Positions 8,357 to 17,514 of a DNA stretch of 64,000 nucleotides are shown one piece after another. The number at the start of each line of letters is the position of its first letter. Position 1 is the first letter of the stretch. The stretch lies in assembly GCA_963796225.1 (NCBI GenBank), contig CAWCLK010000020.1, forward strand, positions 62,001 through 126,000, given 5' to 3'. The position numbers and the translations under genes were made by a program. The notes under the pieces were generated by a model, which did no database searches, was not told the DNA's origin, and saw only the letters and a list, made by a program, of their open reading frames with translations. The DNA comes from CAWCLK01 sp963796225. GTDB lineage: Bacteria > Actinomycetota > Nitriliruptoria > Nitriliruptorales > Nitriliruptoraceae.

Positions 8357-9012
8357 CGGTCCACCAGCGCCTGCAGGCGCGCGTCGAGGTCGTCGTACAG
8401 CCCGCCCGCGACACGCTCGACGTGCCCGTCCTCGTCGATCAGCACCCACGCGGGCTGGTAGCTGACGTCGTACTGCGCCCACAGCGACCCGTCGTCGTCC
8501 ACGAGCTGCAGCATCTGCTCGAGCCCGTGCTCGGCGACGAAGGCGCGGTGCGCGTCGTCGGTGTCGTGCCCGGCGATGCCCACGATGGTGACCTCGTCGC
8601 CGAAGGTCTCGAGCGCCTCGGCGACGTGTGGCGCCTCGCGGTTGCACTGGGGGCACCACGGTGCCCACATCCACAGGGCGACGTCGCCGCCGGCCAGCTG
8701 TGCCCCGTCGAAGGTCCCGCCGGCCAGGCGACGGGCCCGGAAGTCGAGCACGGCGGCGTTCGCGGGCAGCGGCGACGGGGCGGCGGCAGCGACGCGTGCC
8801 TCGGGTGCCGAGGTCGGCGACCCCGTGGGCGTCGCGGACGTCGCCGGCGTCGGGCTGGGGTCGGGGGCCGGGTCCGCCTCGGTCGCAGCGGACTCGCTGG
8901 CGACCGCGAGCTCGGGCGAACCGGCCGTCGTGCAGGCGGAGGCCAGGACCACGGCGCCGGCCACGACGCCGTACCACCACGCTGCCGAGCCCACACGCCC
9001 TCCTTCGCCCAT
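8353..9012 (-). CDS. TlpA/thioredoxin-like lipoprotein
   Basis: 219 residues. Signal peptide ending in a lipobox (VLASAC, about residue 20-25), a Thr/Pro/Ala-rich linker of some 60 residues, then a thioredoxin fold with WAPWCPQCN as the redox site. The fold and extracytoplasmic location match TlpA/ResA-like thiol reductases that reduce disulfides on exported proteins or in cytochrome c maturation. ATG at 9012 was chosen because it puts the signal peptide at the N-terminus. It overlaps the HAD gene by 4 nt. Confidence 0.85.
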   Translation of the reverse strand: MGEGGRVGSAAWWYGVVAGAVVLASACTTAGSPELAVASESAATEADPAPDPSPTPATSATPTGSPTSAPEARVAAAAPSPLPANAAVLDFRARRLAGGTFDGAQLAGGDVALWMWAPWCPQCNREAPHVAEALETFGDEVTIVGIAGHDTDDAHRAFVAEHGLEQMLQLVDDDGSLWAQYDVSYQPAWVLIDEDGHVERVAGGLYDDLDARLQALVDR

Positions 9013-9112
9013 CGGGTGCGACGGTATCCGGACGGCCAGTGGCTGCTCGACCGTGCACCCTCGCCCCGCGCGCCGGCCTCGGGTGGCACGGCGACGGCTA
9101 CCGTGCGCCGCG

Positions 9113-10483
9113 ATGGACACCCGCTCGCCCCGCTCCCCCGCCGACGCCCGCCGACGTGCCCTGGACGCCGTCGGCGTCGAGGCCTGCGACCACTTCGCCT
9201 GGGCCGAGATCGGCATCGACGGCGACACCGTGGCGCTGCACTACGACCTCGACGGCGTCGGTCGGCTCACCGAACGCTTCACCTTCGAGGGACGTGACGT
9301 CGAGGCCGTGGCGGGGCGCGAGGACGTGATCAACGCCCTGCAGCTGCTGCACCTGACGGCGGGGGTCTCCTACGTCAAGGCGCTGCTGCCACCCCACCTG
9401 CGCACACCCGCGTGGTCCCTGGACGCGGCCCGACGTGAGCTGCTCGCGGCGCTGCTGACCGACGGGCTGGCCGAGTTCGCCCACGTCAACGACCTCGACC
9501 TCGACGACTGGTTCGAGCTGCCGGCCCCGGTGACCGCGCCGCTGCACACCTCCACGCTGCCGCCGCTGGACGGGGGGCCGCTGGTCCCGGTGGGGGGCGG
9601 CAAGGACTCGGTCGTGACGCTCGAGGCGCTGCGGTCGATGTCCCCGACGCTGTTCGCGATCAACGCCCGCGGCCCGATCGAGCGCACCTTCGAGGTCGCG
9701 GGCATGCCGACCGCCCGGGTCCGCCGCGAGCTGGACCCGCGCCTGTTCGACCTCAACGACGCCGGGGCGCTGAACGGCCACGTGCCGGTCACCGCCATCG
9801 TCTCGGCGGCGGCGGTCGTCTCGGCCGTGCTCGGCCAGCACGACACGGTGGCCATGTCCAACGAGGCGTCCGCCGACCAGCCGACCCTGGTGACCGACGA
9901 CGGCCGTGCCGTCAACCACCAGTGGTCCAAGTCCAGCGCGTTCGAGGACGCCTTCGCGGCGCTGGTCCGCACCCAGGTCCATCCGGGCATGGTGTACGCG
10001 TCGTTCCTGCGCCCCGCGTCGGAGCTGTCGATCGCCCGGCGCTTCGCCACGCTCACCGCCCACCACGGGTCCTTCAACTCGTGCAATCGCGCGTTCCACC
10101 TGCGGGGCGAGACCACCGAGTGGTGCGGGCACTGCCCCAAGTGCCGCTTCGTCTTCCTCGTCCTCGCGCCCTTCCTCGACCCCGAACAGCTGGTCGCGAT
10201 CTTCGGCCGGGACCTGCTCGAGGACGACGCCCAGGTCGACGGGTTCGCCGCACTGGCGGCCATCGGCGGGCACAAGCCCTTCGAGTGCGTGGGCGAGGAG
10301 GAGGAGTCGGCGGCCGCCATCCGCTGCCTCGCGTCGCGCCCCGCGTGGCAGGACCATGCCGTGGTGCAGGCGCTGGCGCGCCACACGGGGTCGGGCTGCG
10401 ACGAGCTCGAGCGCCGGGCGGCGCCCGCCGACCCGTCCGCCCTGCCCGAGCGGCTGCGCGAGGCGTTCCGGGCCGGGGTGTGA
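9113..10483 (+). CDS. murL: UDP-MurNAc-L-Ala-L-Glu epimerase MurL
   Basis: 456 residues. Epimerises the terminal L-Glu of UDP-MurNAc-L-Ala-L-Glu to D-Glu, an ATP-dependent alternative to glutamate racemase in peptidoglycan synthesis. Seen: PVGGGKDSVVTLEAL, an adenylation-type PP-loop near residue 165, and WCGHCPKCRFVF, the conserved Cys cluster near 345. The next gene is the matching ligase MurD2, the known partnership for this pathway, which supports the assignment strongly. It is divergent from the TlpA-like gene with about 100 nt between them. Confidence 0.9.
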   Translation: MDTRSPRSPADARRRALDAVGVEACDHFAWAEIGIDGDTVALHYDLDGVGRLTERFTFEGRDVEAVAGREDVINALQLLHLTAGVSYVKALLPPHLRTPAWSLDAARRELLAALLTDGLAEFAHVNDLDLDDWFELPAPVTAPLHTSTLPPLDGGPLVPVGGGKDSVVTLEALRSMSPTLFAINARGPIERTFEVAGMPTARVRRELDPRLFDLNDAGALNGHVPVTAIVSAAAVVSAVLGQHDTVAMSNEASADQPTLVTDDGRAVNHQWSKSSAFEDAFAALVRTQVHPGMVYASFLRPASELSIARRFATLTAHHGSFNSCNRAFHLRGETTEWCGHCPKCRFVFLVLAPFLDPEQLVAIFGRDLLEDDAQVDGFAALAAIGGHKPFECVGEEEESAAAIRCLASRPAWQDHAVVQALARHTGSGCDELERRAAPADPSALPERLREAFRAGV

Positions 10484-10488
10484 CGAGG

Positions 10489-11838
10489 ATGCGCCCCGAC
10501 CACGAGGCCCTGCGGGTCGCACGACGCGCGGCCGTGTACGGGCTGGGCCGCGAGGGTCGCGCCATCGTGCGCTACCTGGCCGAGCTGCGGCCGGACCTCG
10601 ACGTGGTCGTGCTGCTCGACGGGCCCGCGGACGACGCCACACGCCTGGCCGCCGACGACCTGGCGGTCGAGCTCGTCACCGGCCAGGACGCGGTGGTCGC
10701 GCTGCTGTCCGACGGCTCGGTCGACGTGGTGGTGCGCTCGCCGGGAGTGCCACTGCGAGGCCCCGGGCTGACGGCGGCCGCCGAGCACGGCGTCCACGTC
10801 GCCAGCGGCACGAACCTGTGGTTCGAACGCGAGGCACCGGACAACGTCGTGGCCATCACCGGGACCAAGGGCAAGTCCACGACCTCGTCCCTGCTGGCCC
10901 ACCTGCTGCGGGGCACCGGCCGGGACGTGGCGCTGCTCGGCAACATCGGCACGCCCCTGCTCGACCACCCGCAGCCGGCCCGCGACCACGACGTGGTCGT
11001 CGTCGAGCTGTCCAGCTACCAGCTGGCCGACCTGCACGAACCCCTGCCCGTCGGCGTGTGGCTGAACCTCCACCACGAGCACCTCGACTGGCACGGCTCG
11101 CACGCCGCCTACGCCCGCGACAAGGGTCGGATCGCGACGCTGGCGCGGACCCTGGTGGCCAACGCCGAGGACGAGGAGGTCGCGGCCGCCGTCGCCGACC
11201 ACCCCGACCTGCGATGGGTGCGTGCCACCCAGGACCCGGTGGTGCTCGGCGACGCCCGCCTGCCCCGGCAGGCGCTGGTGGACGCGCTGGACGCCTCGTC
11301 GCTGGTCGGCCACCACCACGTGTCCAACCTCGCGGCAGCGCTGACGGCCGGGGCGGCGATGGGGGCCGACCCGTCCGAGCTGCTCGCCGCGCTGCCCGGC
11401 TTCACGCCCCTGCCCCACCGGTTGCAGCTGGTGCACGACGACGGGCGCCGCTGGGTCGACGACTCGATCTCCACCATCCCCGAGGCCGCCGTCGCGGCGC
11501 TGCGTGCCTTCCCCGGTGTGCCGGTGACCCTGCTGGCCGGTGGCTACGACCGGGAGCAGGACCACGCCCCGCTCGTCGAGGAGGTGGCGGGGCGCGACGA
11601 CGTCGTGGTCGTCACCATGCCCGACACCGGCGACCGGCTCGCCGCCGACCTGCGCGACCGGGGCCTCGCGCCCCGCCCCGTGGAGGACCTCGCGGCCGCC
11701 GTGGCGCTGGCCGCCGAGGTCACCCCGGCGGGCGGCGTCGTGCTGCTCTCCCCCGCCGCGCCCAGCTACGGCCGGTTCACCTCGTTCGAGGAACGCGGGG
11801 ACCGCTTCGCCGAGATGGCCCGGACGCAGGCCCCCTGA
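10489..11838 (+). CDS. murD2: UDP-MurNAc-L-Ala--L-Glu ligase MurD2
   Basis: Mur ligase of about 450 residues: N-terminal Rossmann-like domain (AAVYGLGREGRAIVRYL), central ATPase with ITGTKGKSTTSSLLAHLL near residue 120 and VELSSYQLADL, HEHLDWHG, and C-terminal glutamate ligase domain with LAGGYDREQDH. MurD2 adds L-Glu rather than D-Glu to UDP-MurNAc-L-Ala, after which MurL epimerises the product. ATG at 10489 is used; a GTG at 10480 in the same frame overlaps the murL stop (GTGA) and may be the real, coupled start. Confidence 0.88.
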   Translation: MRPDHEALRVARRAAVYGLGREGRAIVRYLAELRPDLDVVVLLDGPADDATRLAADDLAVELVTGQDAVVALLSDGSVDVVVRSPGVPLRGPGLTAAAEHGVHVASGTNLWFEREAPDNVVAITGTKGKSTTSSLLAHLLRGTGRDVALLGNIGTPLLDHPQPARDHDVVVVELSSYQLADLHEPLPVGVWLNLHHEHLDWHGSHAAYARDKGRIATLARTLVANAEDEEVAAAVADHPDLRWVRATQDPVVLGDARLPRQALVDALDASSLVGHHHVSNLAAALTAGAAMGADPSELLAALPGFTPLPHRLQLVHDDGRRWVDDSISTIPEAAVAALRAFPGVPVTLLAGGYDREQDHAPLVEEVAGRDDVVVVTMPDTGDRLAADLRDRGLAPRPVEDLAAAVALAAEVTPAGGVVLLSPAAPSYGRFTSFEERGDRFAEMARTQAP

Positions 11839-11855
11839 CACGACGGAGGACGTTC

Positions 11856-12353
11856 GTGGACGACGACCGCACCGTGGAGTCCCACGTGCTCGCCACCCTG
11901 GACGCGGCCGGCGTGGCGTACCAGACCATGGAGGTCGACCCGGCCCTGGCCGACACGGCCGCGTTCTGCGCCCACTACGACGTGGCGCCGGAGGACTCGG
12001 CCAACTGCATCGTGGTGGCCAGCCGCGACGACCCACCGGCGTTGGCCGCCTGCGTGGTGCTGGCCCCCGACCGGCTCGACGTCAACCGCACCGTCCGCAA
12101 GCGCCTGGGGGCGAAGAAGGCCTCCTTCGCCCCGCCGGAGCTGACCTCCGACGTGACGGGGATGACCATGGGCGGCGTCACGCCCTTCGGCCTGCCCGAC
12201 GACCTGCCGCTGTGGGTCGACGCCGCGGTGATGGAGCGCGACACCATCGTGGTGGGCGGCGGGTCCCGGTCACTGAAGCTGCGTGTCGCCCCGTCCGCGC
12301 TGGTCGCCGTCGGCGCCGAGGTCGTCGAGGGACTGGCCCGCCCCGGCGGCTGA
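11856..12353 (+). CDS. YbaK/EbsC-type aminoacyl-tRNA deacylase-like protein
   Basis: 165 residues. GTG start at 11856 with GGAGG five nt upstream. Matches the YbaK/ProX editing fold: NCIVVASRDDPPALAACVV, then the conserved RLGAKKASFA segment and GGVTPFGLP, the signature of these deacylases. They hydrolyse mischarged tRNAs such as Cys-tRNA(Pro). Follows murD2 by 17 nt and may share its transcript. Its 3' end overlaps the convergent MFS gene by 84 nt. Confidence 0.88.
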   Translation: MDDDRTVESHVLATLDAAGVAYQTMEVDPALADTAAFCAHYDVAPEDSANCIVVASRDDPPALAACVVLAPDRLDVNRTVRKRLGAKKASFAPPELTSDVTGMTMGGVTPFGLPDDLPLWVDAAVMERDTIVVGGGSRSLKLRVAPSALVAVGAEVVEGLARPGG

Positions 12354-14069
12354 CGTCGGCACCACCAGCTCGCCGGTCTCGAGGCCGGCGTGCAACGGCA
12401 CGGAGCCGTCGTGGGCGTGCAGGACCGCGTGCTGGGTGAGCTCGTTGCCGTGCAGGCGGTGGCCGTCCGGATCGGTCAGGTCGAGCCCGGCCAGGTGCAC
12501 CGTGACGGGCCCGCCGTCGCGGTCGAACGCGCGGGCGCGGCGCAGGGTGGTCGCGGCCTCGGCGTCCAGCCGGCGGTGCTGGCCGAGGTGCTCGTCCCAG
12601 TCGTGGACCTGGAAGCTCTCGGTGATCCGGAACGGGTCGTCGGCGTGCCGGTAGGCGCCCCAGCGCTCCGCCCCGGTGCGCAGGCGATGCCGGCGCAGGT
12701 CGCGCAGGACCGCGAAGAACGCGCCGGTGTCCCCGGGCTCGATCCGCCAGGTGGTCTCGACCACGACGGGGGTGCCCGCCACGGAGGGTTCGTGGCGGGG
12801 CGCGACCCAGTCCTCGGGCAGGGCCGGCGGGGCGACCTCCCCCAGCACGGGCAGGTCCACCCGGGAGGCGACGATCCCGACGCCGACGGTCAGCGCGCAC
12901 AGCACGGCGACCGCGTGACCGGAGCCGAGCGCCTCCGCCGTGGTGCCGGCCAGCACCGCCCCGAAGGGCTGCACCCCGAGGATGGCCAGCAGGTAGATGG
13001 ACACCGCCCGGCCCCGCACCCAGCGGGGCGCCATGAGCTGCACGGTGGCGCTCATGGTCGTCAGGGTCCAGACCCACAGCACCCCGCCGAGGACCAGGGC
13101 CACGGCCGCGACCCACGGCGACGGGGCCAGGCCGAAGGCGACCCCACACACCCCGACGCCCGCGATCGACCACGGCAGCAGGTCGGGCACCCGGGCCCGG
13201 GCGCGTTCGCGGGTCAGGGCCCCGACCAACGCCCCCGCCCCGAAGGCGCCGAGCAGGTAGCCGAACGCGTCCGCCTGCAGGCGCAGGTCGTCCTGCACGA
13301 CGGTGGGCAGCAGGGTCTGCACCGAGGTCGCGGTGAGCGTGAAGGCCGCCCCGGCGCCGAACATCAGCAGCAGGGGTCGGGTGAACCGGACGTAGCGCAG
13401 ACCGGTCCGGGTGGATCGCAGGACCCCCAGCCCGGCGCGGTCGGCCTGGCCCATCGACGGGGCGCCCAGCAGCATCACCACCACGACGAGGAACGACGCT
13501 GCGTCCACCCCGAAGGCCATGTCGGCGCGCCCGGCGGCCACGAACGCGCCCCCGATGGCCGGACCCGCGGCACGGGCGACGTTGAAGGCGGCCGAGTTCA
13601 GGGCGGTGGCGGCCGGGACCAGGCGGTCCTCGACGAGCTCGGGGATCAGCGTCTGGTAGGCGGGGATGGCCACGGCCGTGCCGGTGCCGAGTGCCCCGCA
13701 GAGCATGAGCAGCAGCGCCGGGGTGATGGCGTCCTGCCACGCCAGCACGGCCAGGACCGCCCCGGCGGCCGCCGCGCCCCAGTTGCCGAACATGGCCAGG
13801 ATCCGCCGGTCCACCGCGTCCGCCCACGCACCTGCCGGGAGGGTCAGGAGCAGGCGGGGCAGGGCCAGCGACGCCGTCACGAGCGACACCATCAGGGGCG
13901 ACCCGGTGAGCTCGAGCATCAGCCACGGGGCCGCGACGAGCAGCAGGAACGTGCCCATGTGGGAGATGATCGACGCCACCCAGAGACGCCGGAACGGCGC
14001 CACGCGAAGGGGCGCGAAGGTGGAGGTCGGGAGGCTCGCGGCGGTGCTCACGGCCGTATGGTGGCACAT
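12270..14069 (-). CDS. MFS transporter (enterobactin-exporter-like, MFS_3) with C-terminal soluble domain
   Basis: About 599 residues: 12 predicted membrane helices (residues ~25-420, with WADAVDRRILAMFGN as the conserved loop between helices 2 and 3), then a cytoplasmic domain of about 150 residues with the pattern TTWRIEPGDTGAFF ... GAYRHADDPFRITESF typical of MFS_3 proteins, resembling a ferredoxin-like monooxygenase fold. Probably exports small molecules such as siderophores or drugs. Start is ATG 14069 or GTG 14051. Divergent from the hydroxyacid dehydrogenase, with an inverted repeat between them. Confidence 0.85.
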   Translation of the reverse strand: MCHHTAVSTAASLPTSTFAPLRVAPFRRLWVASIISHMGTFLLLVAAPWLMLELTGSPLMVSLVTASLALPRLLLTLPAGAWADAVDRRILAMFGNWGAAAAGAVLAVLAWQDAITPALLLMLCGALGTGTAVAIPAYQTLIPELVEDRLVPAATALNSAAFNVARAAGPAIGGAFVAAGRADMAFGVDAASFLVVVVMLLGAPSMGQADRAGLGVLRSTRTGLRYVRFTRPLLLMFGAGAAFTLTATSVQTLLPTVVQDDLRLQADAFGYLLGAFGAGALVGALTRERARARVPDLLPWSIAGVGVCGVAFGLAPSPWVAAVALVLGGVLWVWTLTTMSATVQLMAPRWVRGRAVSIYLLAILGVQPFGAVLAGTTAEALGSGHAVAVLCALTVGVGIVASRVDLPVLGEVAPPALPEDWVAPRHEPSVAGTPVVVETTWRIEPGDTGAFFAVLRDLRRHRLRTGAERWGAYRHADDPFRITESFQVHDWDEHLGQHRRLDAEAATTLRRARAFDRDGGPVTVHLAGLDLTDPDGHRLHGNELTQHAVLHAHDGSVPLHAGLETGELVVPTSAAGAGQSLDDLGADGDQRGRGDTQLQ

Positions 14070-14084
14070 GCGCGGGCCCGATGC

Positions 14085-14099
14085 CTGACGGGTCGTCAG
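14085..14099. promoter_or_regulatory. inverted repeat in divergent promoter region
   Basis: CTGACG-GGT-CGTCAG, 6-bp perfect arms with a 3-nt spacer, between the starts of the MFS gene (minus) and the hydroxyacid dehydrogenase gene (plus). Location fits an operator for either gene. No regulator gene adjoins it, so this is only suggestive. Confidence 0.3.
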
Positions 14100-14155
14100 A
14101 TTCGCGCACCCCGTCGCGCCTGCACCGACACGCACGTCACCGTCGAGGAGCCCCG

Positions 14156-15148
14156 ATGTCCGCGCCCCGCCCCGCGACCGACGGCGTCCCGCTGGCATCC
14201 GAGCCGGTCACACGCGACGGCGACGGGCCCGCACGCGTGGCCGTGCTGCCCGCGGACCGGGCGGGGCGCGACCTGCTCGTCGACGCGGTCGTCGACGGGG
14301 GCGGGACGGTCGTGGACGTCGAGGACGCCGAGGCCATCATCTGGGCGCACCCGACCTCCCCCGGCGAGCTCGACGACCTGCTGGACGCCCACCCGGACGT
14401 GCGATGGGTCCAGCTCCCGTGGGCGGGGATCGAGCCCTTCCTCGACGTGATCGACCGTCGCGTGGTCTGGACCAACGGCAAGGGCGTGTACGCCGAACCG
14501 GTCGCCGAGCACGCCCTGGCACTGCTGCTCGGCGGGTTGCGCCACGTCGGCGCCTACGCCCGGGCCACGACCTGGTCGGGGCCGGAGGGACGCAACCTGC
14601 TCGGGGCGCGGGTCACCGTGCTCGGCGGGGGCACGATCACCCGCAGCCTGCTCCGACTGCTCGGCCCGTTCGGCTGCGAGGTCACCGTGGTCCGACAGCG
14701 CCCCGACGCCGACGACCTGCCCGGCGCCCACCGCGTGGTGGCTCCCGACCGGCTCCACGACGTGCTGCCCGACACCGACGCACTGGTCCTGGCGCTGGCC
14801 CTGACCCCGCAGACCCGCCACGTCGTGGACGCGGACGCGCTGGCCGCCATGCCCGACCATGCCTGGGTCGTCAACGTCGCCCGCGGCGGCCACGTCGACA
14901 CCGACGCCCTCGTGGCCGCCCTGCAGGCCGGCTCGATCGGGGGCGCCGCGCTGGACGTCACCGACCCCGAGCCGCTGCCCGACGACCACCCGCTGTGGCA
15001 CCTCGACCGCGCGATCCTCACCCCGCACGTCGGGAACACCCCCGCCATGGGACGTCCGCTGCTCGCGGCGCGGGTCAGCGAGAACGTGCGACGGTTCACG
15101 TGCGGCGAACCGCTGCTCGGCCCCGTGGACCCGGACCTGGGGTACTGA
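14156..15148 (+). CDS. D-2-hydroxyacid dehydrogenase family protein
   Basis: 330 residues, NAD(P)-dependent. After a catalytic-domain N-terminus, ARVTVLGGGTITRSLLRLL is the Rossmann dinucleotide loop (the usual G-x-G-x-x-G reads GGGTIT, a variant); VNVARGGHVDTDALVAAL and ALDVTDPEPLP carry the substrate Arg and the Glu, and LTPHVGNTP the catalytic His. GAGGAG lies 7 nt before the ATG. It precedes the diaminopropionate-lyase-like and M20 genes on the same strand; the three may act in one catabolic route. Substrate unknown. Confidence 0.85.
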   Translation: MSAPRPATDGVPLASEPVTRDGDGPARVAVLPADRAGRDLLVDAVVDGGGTVVDVEDAEAIIWAHPTSPGELDDLLDAHPDVRWVQLPWAGIEPFLDVIDRRVVWTNGKGVYAEPVAEHALALLLGGLRHVGAYARATTWSGPEGRNLLGARVTVLGGGTITRSLLRLLGPFGCEVTVVRQRPDADDLPGAHRVVAPDRLHDVLPDTDALVLALALTPQTRHVVDADALAAMPDHAWVVNVARGGHVDTDALVAALQAGSIGGAALDVTDPEPLPDDHPLWHLDRAILTPHVGNTPAMGRPLLAARVSENVRRFTCGEPLLGPVDPDLGY

Positions 15149-15223
15149 CGAGTGAGCCGAGACCGACGAGCTCGCTCGTCGCAGCGAGGCGATCGAGTCA
15201 GGCGACGCAGGAGATACTGACGA
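15143..15223. repeat. 9-bp direct repeats flanking a 63-nt palindrome-containing segment
   Basis: TACTGACGA occurs at 15143-15151, covering the stop codon of the upstream gene, and again at 15215-15223. The 63 nt between contain GACGAG-CTCG-CTCGTC, a short palindrome. Removing one 72-nt unit would leave stop, AAGGAG and GTG start in a normal tight operon junction. This resembles insertion of a small repetitive element with a 9-bp target duplication, but could also be chance or local duplication. Confidence 0.4.
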
Positions 15224-15236
15224 AGGAGCGCCTGAC

Positions 15237-16334
15237 GTGGACGTCCTGGCCAACCCGTGGCGTGGTGCGGGCCTGCCCGCCGACGCCGGCCTCGCACGCG
15301 GAGAGGTCCAACGCGACCCCACCGACGTGCTGGCCCTGCTTGCCCGGTGCCCCGTCGCCGCCCCGACCCCGCTGCTGCACGCCGACGGGCTGGCCGCGGA
15401 GCTCGGCGTGGCCGACCTCGCGCTGAAGGACGAACGCGACCGGATGGGGCTCGGCAGCTTCAAGGCGCTCGGCGCCGCGCACGTGGTCGCGCGCATGGCC
15501 GCCGACCGGCTCGACCGGCCGGGTCGGCCCGCCCCGCCCGAGGAGCTCGCGCACGCGCTCGAGGGCACCACGTTCGTCTGCGCCTCGGCCGGCAACCATG
15601 GCCTCTCGCTGGCGGCCGCCGCCCCCGTGTTCGGGGCGCGCGCCGTGGTCCACGTGTCCACCGGCGTGCCCGAGGCCTTCGCCCGTCGACTGCGCGACCG
15701 CGGAGCCGAGGTGGTGCGCTCCGGTGACACCTACGAGGCCAGCATGGCCGCCGCGGCCGCCGACGCGGAGGCGGCGGGGCGCATCCTGCTGTCGGACTCG
15801 TCGTGGCCGGGCTACGTCGAGCTGCCCACCGGAGTCATGGCCGGCTACCTCGTGCTGGCCCACGAGGTCGTCGACGCGATGCCGGCGCCCGCCACCCACG
15901 TGCTGCTGCAGGCGGGGGTGGGCGGGCTGGCCGCCGCCGTCACGGCACTGCTGCGTGACCGCTGGGGCGACGCCCCGACCATCGTCGTGGTCGAACCGGA
16001 TGCCGCGCCGGCCCTGCAGGCCAGCGTCCGGGCGGGGCGCCCCGTCGTCGCCGACGGGCCCGTGTCCAGCATGGGCCGGCTGGACTGCAAGGAGCCGTCG
16101 CACCTCGCCCTCGGTGAGCTGGCCCGCGAGGCCGACCTCTTCGTGACCGTCACCGACGCCGAGGTCGACGCCACCGTCGCCCTGCTCGCCGACCATGGGC
16201 TGGCGACCACCCCGTCGGGAGCAGCCGGCGTGGCCGCGCTGCACCACGCCGGGGCCGCCCGCACCGAGCTCGGCCTCGACCCCGACAGCCGCGTGCTCGC
16301 GATCCTCAGCGAGGGACCGGAGGATGCCCCGTGA
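15237..16334 (+). CDS. diaminopropionate ammonia-lyase-like PLP enzyme
   Basis: 365 residues, fold-type II PLP enzyme. The PLP lysine lies in GLGSFKALGAAH near residue 78, the substrate loop in CASAGNHGLSLAAA, and the phosphate-binding Gly-rich loop in QAGVGGLAAAV. SFKALGA plus the MGRLDCKEPSHLAL region match diaminopropionate ammonia-lyases rather than threonine deaminase. The reaction would split 2,3-diaminopropionate to pyruvate and ammonia. GTG start at 15237 after AAGGAG. Its stop overlaps the M20 start (GTGA). Confidence 0.8.
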   Translation: MDVLANPWRGAGLPADAGLARGEVQRDPTDVLALLARCPVAAPTPLLHADGLAAELGVADLALKDERDRMGLGSFKALGAAHVVARMAADRLDRPGRPAPPEELAHALEGTTFVCASAGNHGLSLAAAAPVFGARAVVHVSTGVPEAFARRLRDRGAEVVRSGDTYEASMAAAAADAEAAGRILLSDSSWPGYVELPTGVMAGYLVLAHEVVDAMPAPATHVLLQAGVGGLAAAVTALLRDRWGDAPTIVVVEPDAAPALQASVRAGRPVVADGPVSSMGRLDCKEPSHLALGELAREADLFVTVTDAEVDATVALLADHGLATTPSGAAGVAALHHAGAARTELGLDPDSRVLAILSEGPEDAP

Positions 16335-17510
16335 CCACGTCCGTGCCCGCCCCGTCCGACCTCCAGGACCTCGTGGCCGTGCGCCACCACCTGCACCGCC
16401 ACCCCGAGACCGCCTTCGACGTCCACGCCACCGCGGCCTTCGTCGCCGGCCACCTCGAGGGGCTCGGGTGCGAGGTGACCACGCGGCGTGGGCGGCACCG
16501 GCGTGGTCGGCACGCTGCGGCGGGGCGACGGGACCCGGTCCGTCGGGCTGCGCGCCGAGCTGGACGCGCTGCCGATCCGCGAGTCCGCCGACGTCGCGGA
16601 CCGGCCGTACCGGTCACAGGTCCCGGGGGCCTTCCACGGGTGCGGCCACGACGGGCACGCCACGATGCTGCTCGGCGCGATGCGTCGTCTGGCCGAGGAC
16701 CCCGACCTCGACGGCACGGTCCACGCGATCTTCCAGCCCGACGAGGAGAACGGGCGGGGCGCGCAGGCCATGGTCGACGACGGCCTGTTCGATCGGTTCC
16801 CGATGGACGCGGTCTACGGCCTGCACAACCTGCCCGGCCTGCCCGTCGGGCACCTCGCGACCGGGGTGGGGACGTTCACCTGCTTCGAGGAGGTCTTCGC
16901 CATCGAGGTCCGCGGCAGCGGCGGCCACGCGTCGGCGCCGGAGCGCACGGTCGACCCACTGGTGGTCGCCGCCGAGCTCGTCCTCGCCCTCCAGACCATC
17001 GTGGCCCGCTCGCTCGCACCGGCCGACCACGGCGTCGTGTCCGTGACCGAGCTCGTCACCGACGGGGCGCGCAACATCATCCCCAGCACCGTCACGCTGC
17101 GGGGCGACGTCCGCGGCTACGACGACGACGTCAGCGCCACGATCCGGCGGCGCATGCAGGAGCTCGTCGACGGGATCGCGACCGCCCACGGGGCCACCGC
17201 CGAGGTGCACTACGAGCGCGAGTTCGCCCCGGTGGTCAACACCGCCCCCGAGGTCGCCGTGGCCCGGGCGGCGGCGGGGCGGGTGCCGGGGATGACCGTC
17301 GACGCCGACCACCAGCGGGTGGGGTTCTCCGAGGACTTCGCCCAGTTCCTGCACCACCGCCCCGGGTGCTTCGTGCTGCTGGGCAACGGCACCGACCCGG
17401 CCCACGGCCCGTCGCTGCACCACCCGGCCTACGACTTCGACGACGCGGCGCTGCCCGTCGGCGTGGCGTGGTGGTACGAGGTCGCCCGCGCCCACCTCGC
17501 CGCCCCGTGA
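16331..17510 (+). CDS. M20 family amidohydrolase (frameshifted)
   Basis: About 392 residues when corrected. Starts GTGACC at 16331 overlapping the upstream stop. Residues up to LEGLGCEVTT read in the first frame; from about 16483 the family sequence GVGGTGVVGTLRRGDG continues in the next frame, so one base appears to be extra. Metal sites: CGHDGHATMLLGA and QPDEENGRGAQ; dimerisation domain: RGSGGHASAPERTVDP. Family members hydrolyse N-acyl amino acids or related amides in the cytosol, giving amino acids. The lyase upstream suggests it may release an amino acid from an acylated or amidated precursor. Confidence 0.8.
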
Positions 17511-17514
17511 CGTC

